From the NCBI GenBank assembly GCA_024640925.1, contig JAHEEB010000176.1, positions 1 through 7,560 of the forward strand: DNA of 7,560 nt, read 5' to 3'. The position numbers were made by a program, and so were the translations under genes. A model generated the notes under the pieces. That model saw only the letters and a list, made by a program, of their open reading frames with translations. It searched no databases and had not been told where the DNA came from. This document shows, in pieces, positions 5,226 to 7,560 of the stretch (position 1 is the stretch's first letter; every line of letters begins with the position of its first letter). This stretch comes from Bacteroidota bacterium. GTDB lineage: Bacteria > Bacteroidota > Bacteroidia > Bacteroidales > UBA10428.

Positions 5226-6293
5226 ATGTCCATAATTCCTAAAACAGTAAAGCGTTATTTCTTTGAGCAATTCAAAGATCACGAAGCAAATCTGCATGAA
5301 CTCCGTTACCTTTTCTGGGAGTGTACCTTACGTTGTAACCTCAATTGTTTACATTGTGGAAGCGATTGCTCTGTTTCTTCCAAAATCGAAGATATGCCGG
5401 CAGAAGTTTTCCTTGCAGAAGCAAAAAAGATAGCAGGTATTTTTAAAGCGGAACTTATCACTATTGTATTCACTGGCGGAGAACCTTTATTGCGCAATGA
5501 TCTGGAAGATATTGGAAGAGAGGTTAGAAAACTCGGGTTCCACTGGTCGCTGGTTACAAATGGGCTTTTATATACCCCTGAAAGACATAAACGTTTAATG
5601 GGAGCAGGAATGGGTGCTGCCACGCTTAGCATTGATGGTATGGAAGAAGATCATAACTGGTTAAGAAACTCAAAGAATAGTTTTTCGGGTGCATTGCGGA
5701 CTTTGGATTTAATGGTTAATGAACCCCGGCTAAATTTCGATGTGGTAACTTGTGTAAATCCCAGGAATATCAAACATCTAAAAGAAATTGGTGATTTTCT
5801 TTCGAAAAAGAACCTCAAATCATGGAGGCTTTTTACTATTGCTCCTAAAGGAAGAGCTGTAAACAATGAGAATCTTAGACTTGATTTCCTGCAACAAAGA
5901 GGATTAATGGAATTTATCCGATCCAACAGGATTATTGGTAAGATGAAAGTGTGTTTCAGCTGTGAGGGCTACCTGGGACCATATGAATCTTTGGTAAGAG
6001 ATGGTTTTTTCTTTTGCCGTGCAGGTATTCATATAGGGTCAATTCTTATTGACGGCGCTGTAAGTGCTTGTCCGAATATTGACAGAACAATGAAACAGGG
6101 TAATATTTACCAAACTCCTTTTACAGACATATGGAACAATAGGTTTGAGGATATGCGTAACCGAAAATGGACCAAAACCGGAGAATGTGCCAGCTGTAGC
6201 GAATATAATCATTGTAGGGGAAGTGCCATGCACCTATGGGATTATGAGAAGAAAGAACTTATTTTTTGTCATTCAAAAGCATTGTTGGAATAA
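5226..6293 (+). CDS. Radical SAM/SPASM enzyme of the rSAM/lipoprotein system
   Basis: This is a 355-residue cytoplasmic iron-sulfur enzyme that would cleave S-adenosylmethionine to a 5'-deoxyadenosyl radical. The radical SAM motif CNLNCLHC at 37-44 supplies Cys37, Cys41 and Cys44 for the [4Fe-4S] cluster. The SAM-contact motif TGGEP is at 83-87, and TLSIDG at 133-138 is a later core strand. The C-terminal SPASM region binds auxiliary clusters: Cys264-x12-Gly277-x4-Cys282, then Cys321-x2-Cys324-x5-Cys330 and a final Cys348. The usual Cys three residues after Cys330 is Ala334. An extra CxxC (Cys243, Cys246) sits in KVCFSCEGYLG. These segments match my memory of the family TIGR04133, the enzyme paired with the CYGxP lipoprotein. 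The close 8-nt spacing implies co-expression. SPASM proteins typically modify peptides, so the lipoprotein precursor is the natural candidate substrate, acted on before export; this is inference. It is not an anaerobic sulfatase maturase by context, as no sulfatase is present. Confidence 0.92.
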   Translation: MSIIPKTVKRYFFEQFKDHEANLHELRYLFWECTLRCNLNCLHCGSDCSVSSKIEDMPAEVFLAEAKKIAGIFKAELITIVFTGGEPLLRNDLEDIGREVRKLGFHWSLVTNGLLYTPERHKRLMGAGMGAATLSIDGMEEDHNWLRNSKNSFSGALRTLDLMVNEPRLNFDVVTCVNPRNIKHLKEIGDFLSKKNLKSWRLFTIAPKGRAVNNENLRLDFLQQRGLMEFIRSNRIIGKMKVCFSCEGYLGPYESLVRDGFFFCRAGIHIGSILIDGAVSACPNIDRTMKQGNIYQTPFTDIWNNRFEDMRNRKWTKTGECASCSEYNHCRGSAMHLWDYEKKELIFCHSKALLE

Positions 6294-6336
6294 ACCCAAA
6301 TTTCTATAACGCAATTGATGACAAATCTCTATTCAA

Positions 6337-6373
6337 AAAAAAGCCCGGTTTAACAGATAAACCAAGCTTTTTT
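6337..6373. terminator. Bidirectional terminator between convergent genes
   Basis: This hairpin lies in the gap between the radical SAM gene (plus) and lpxA (minus). AAAAAAGC at 6337-6344 pairs with GCTTTTTT at 6366-6373, and GGTTTA at 6347-6352 with TAAACC at 6358-6363, around a 5-nt loop, with a 2x2 internal mismatch (CC against AA). The left arm carries an A run and the right arm a T run, so each strand ends the stem with a U tract. It can terminate both convergent transcripts. Confidence 0.85.
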
Positions 6374-6393
6374 GAATATCATTTAACTATGTT

Positions 6394-7173
6394 TTATTCT
6401 GCAAGACTCTTAATAATACCTCTTTTTGCTCCTTTTATAAAATTCACAATCTCATCACGTTCAATAGAATAAGGACAGTTTTCTTCGATAAATTTCAAGG
6501 CATCGCTGGTATTTAACCCACGTTGATAAATCGCACGGTATACTTCTTGAATTTCGTTTATAATTTCATTGCTATACCCTCTTCTTCTTAATCCAACCGA
6601 ATTTAATCCGGCAAAACTTAATGGTTCCCGGCCAGCTGTAATAAAAGGGGGAACATCTTTACTAACCTTGCACCCTCCTTGAATTATAACATGTTTGCCA
6701 ACCTTCACAAACTGATGAACCAAGGTTCCAGGGCTTACAATGGCATATTCATCAACTTCAACCTCTCCGGCAAGACCAGAGTAACTTCCTAATATGACAT
6801 TGTCCTTGATAATACAATCGTGTGCAACATGAGCATATGATTGAACAAGACAGTTTTTGCCAATAATAGTTTTACCTTTTGCTTTTGTACCACGGTTTAT
6901 TGTTACAAACTCTCTTATAGTGGTATTATCACCAATTTCGGCTGTTGTTTCCTCACCGGCAAATTTTAGATCTTGAGGGATACCAGCAATAACTGCTCCA
7001 GGAAAGATTTTACAATTATTTCCAATTCGTGATCCTTCCATAATTACTGCATGGGAACCAATCCATGAACCATCACCAATTTCAACGTCTTTATAAATTG
7101 AGACAAATGGTTCTATAACTACATTTTTGCCAATTTTTGCTTCCGGATGTAAATAGATCAATGGATTATTCAT
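6394..7173 (-). CDS. lpxA: Acyl-ACP--UDP-N-acetylglucosamine O-acyltransferase
   Basis: LpxA transfers a 3-hydroxyacyl chain from acyl carrier protein to the 3-OH of UDP-GlcNAc, the first step of lipid A synthesis, in the cytoplasm. The product is 259 residues, the usual length. Residues about 1-185 are a left-handed beta-helix built of hexapeptide repeats (for example AKIGKN, VEIGDG, SRIGNN, AEIGDN). The catalytic segment YAHVAHDC at 113-120 gives His118 as the match of E. coli His125, with His115 matching His122. LVHQF is at 151-155, IIQGGCKVSKDVPPF at 163-177 and GLNSVGLRRRGY at 189-200, after which comes the C-terminal helical region. Glu follows LAG at 134-136, where E. coli has His; I recall LAGEV as normal in Bacteroidota. 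It starts 11 nt downstream of the FabZ-domain stop, the usual Bacteroidota order lpxC/fabZ-lpxA, and ends at a bidirectional terminator. The preferred acyl chain cannot be read from the sequence with confidence. Confidence 0.97.
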   Translation of the reverse strand: MNNPLIYLHPEAKIGKNVVIEPFVSIYKDVEIGDGSWIGSHAVIMEGSRIGNNCKIFPGAVIAGIPQDLKFAGEETTAEIGDNTTIREFVTINRGTKAKGKTIIGKNCLVQSYAHVAHDCIIKDNVILGSYSGLAGEVEVDEYAIVSPGTLVHQFVKVGKHVIIQGGCKVSKDVPPFITAGREPLSFAGLNSVGLRRRGYSNEIINEIQEVYRAIYQRGLNTSDALKFIEENCPYSIERDEIVNFIKGAKRGIIKSLAE

Positions 7174-7184
7174 ATAAAAAAACT

Positions 7185-7560
7185 TTAAGCATTTTCTTTA
7201 TTTATTATTGGTTTTTTTGCCAGCTGAGCCATAAACTCTCCTTCCATTACAAGGTTATCGCCCACAAAAATTTCTCCATGTGTCTTAGCTATACTCCTCT
7301 TTACAGGTTCCAGTAATCTCATTCGTATATTTAAGGTGTCGCCAGGTACAACTTTATGCTTAAACTTAATATTTTCCAGTTTTAAGAAATAAAGAACATG
7401 ATTTTCCGGATCGGACACAAAGCTAAGTAAAAGAATTCCGCCACATTGTGCCATTGCTTCAACCAGCAGTACTCCTGGCATAATTGGTTCATTTGGGTAA
7501 TGACCTGAGAAAAAGGCCTCATTCATGGTAACATTCTTAATGCCACAAACTGTCCACTCA
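7185..7560 (-). CDS. FabZ domain, C-terminal end of a probable LpxC/FabZ fusion (partial)
   Basis: This is a 3-hydroxyacyl-ACP dehydratase domain of the FabZ hotdog fold, which removes water from 3-hydroxyacyl-ACP in fatty acid synthesis. The frame is open without a stop to the right edge and gives 124 visible residues. Reading in from the edge, EWTVCGIKNVTMNEAFFSGH is a normal internal FabZ segment. The Met within it is therefore not the start; the gene continues beyond the window. The active-site segment GHYPNEPIMPGVLLVEAMAQ gives the catalytic His and, 14 residues later, the Glu. IKFKHKVVPGDTL, further on, is the second conserved part. It lies 11 nt upstream of lpxA. In Bacteroidota, FabZ at this position is generally fused to the C-terminus of LpxC, the UDP-3-O-acyl-GlcNAc deacetylase of lipid A synthesis, so I expect that fusion here. 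The LpxC part is outside the window, so a stand-alone fabZ cannot be excluded. Confidence 0.9.
   Translation of the reverse strand, partial: EWTVCGIKNVTMNEAFFSGHYPNEPIMPGVLLVEAMAQCGGILLLSFVSDPENHVLYFLKLENIKFKHKVVPGDTLNIRMRLLEPVKRSIAKTHGEIFVGDNLVMEGEFMAQLAKKPIINKENA

Noticed and set aside
5306..5926. Open minus-strand frames inside the radical SAM gene.
   Set aside because: They are antisense to well-conserved radical SAM motifs and have no family features; the plus-strand frame explains the sequence.
6266..6472. Short plus-strand frame running from the end of the radical SAM gene into lpxA.
   Set aside because: It crosses the bidirectional terminator and overlaps two real genes; the translation is not protein-like.

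Overview
The window looks like chromosomal DNA of a member of the Bacteroidota, most likely in or near the order Bacteroidales. The grounds are AT-rich DNA, A/T-rich leaders without Shine-Dalgarno sequences, an LpxA and a FabZ domain (apparently the end of an LpxC/FabZ fusion) of Bacteroidota type, a Bacteroidota-type LptE lipoprotein, and a radical SAM/lipoprotein pair that I know only from this phylum. No mobile element, phage gene, CRISPR array, tRNA or rRNA is visible.

Left part (1-3847, all on the minus strand). Read in the direction of transcription, the order is: a sigma-54-type AAA+ activator without a sensor domain (2615-3847), an LptE-like LPS-assembly lipoprotein (2095-2613), a conserved TPR-like protein of unknown function (1129-2082), and secG (769-1116). 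The gaps are 1, 12 and 12 nt, so these four are probably one transcript. It ends at a strong hairpin terminator (709-748). After a leader region of about 200 bp come groES (219-500) and the first 63 codons of groEL, which runs off the left edge.

Middle part (3848-6293, plus strand). A 164-bp divergent intergenic region separates the activator from kdsB (CMP-Kdo synthetase). kdsB is followed by a small lipoprotein with a Cys-Tyr-Gly-Thr-Pro motif at its lipidation site, and 8 nt later by a radical SAM/SPASM enzyme. This pair matches the predicted rSAM/lipoprotein system of Bacteroidota. As far as I know its chemistry is uncharacterised, and it is the most interesting content of the window.

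Right part (6294-7560). A bidirectional hairpin terminator separates the radical SAM gene from a convergent minus-strand lipid A operon: the FabZ end of a probable LpxC/FabZ fusion (running off the right edge), then lpxA.

The common theme is the cell envelope. lpxC/fabZ and lpxA make lipid A, kdsB activates Kdo for the inner core, LptE helps place LPS in the outer membrane, SecG is part of the Sec channel that exports lipoprotein precursors, and the small lipoprotein would use that route. GroES/GroEL are general chaperonins. A recurring TGTCAG/CTGACA motif is concentrated in the two main intergenic regions, upstream of groES and between the activator gene and kdsB. It may be an operator, but this is not proven.
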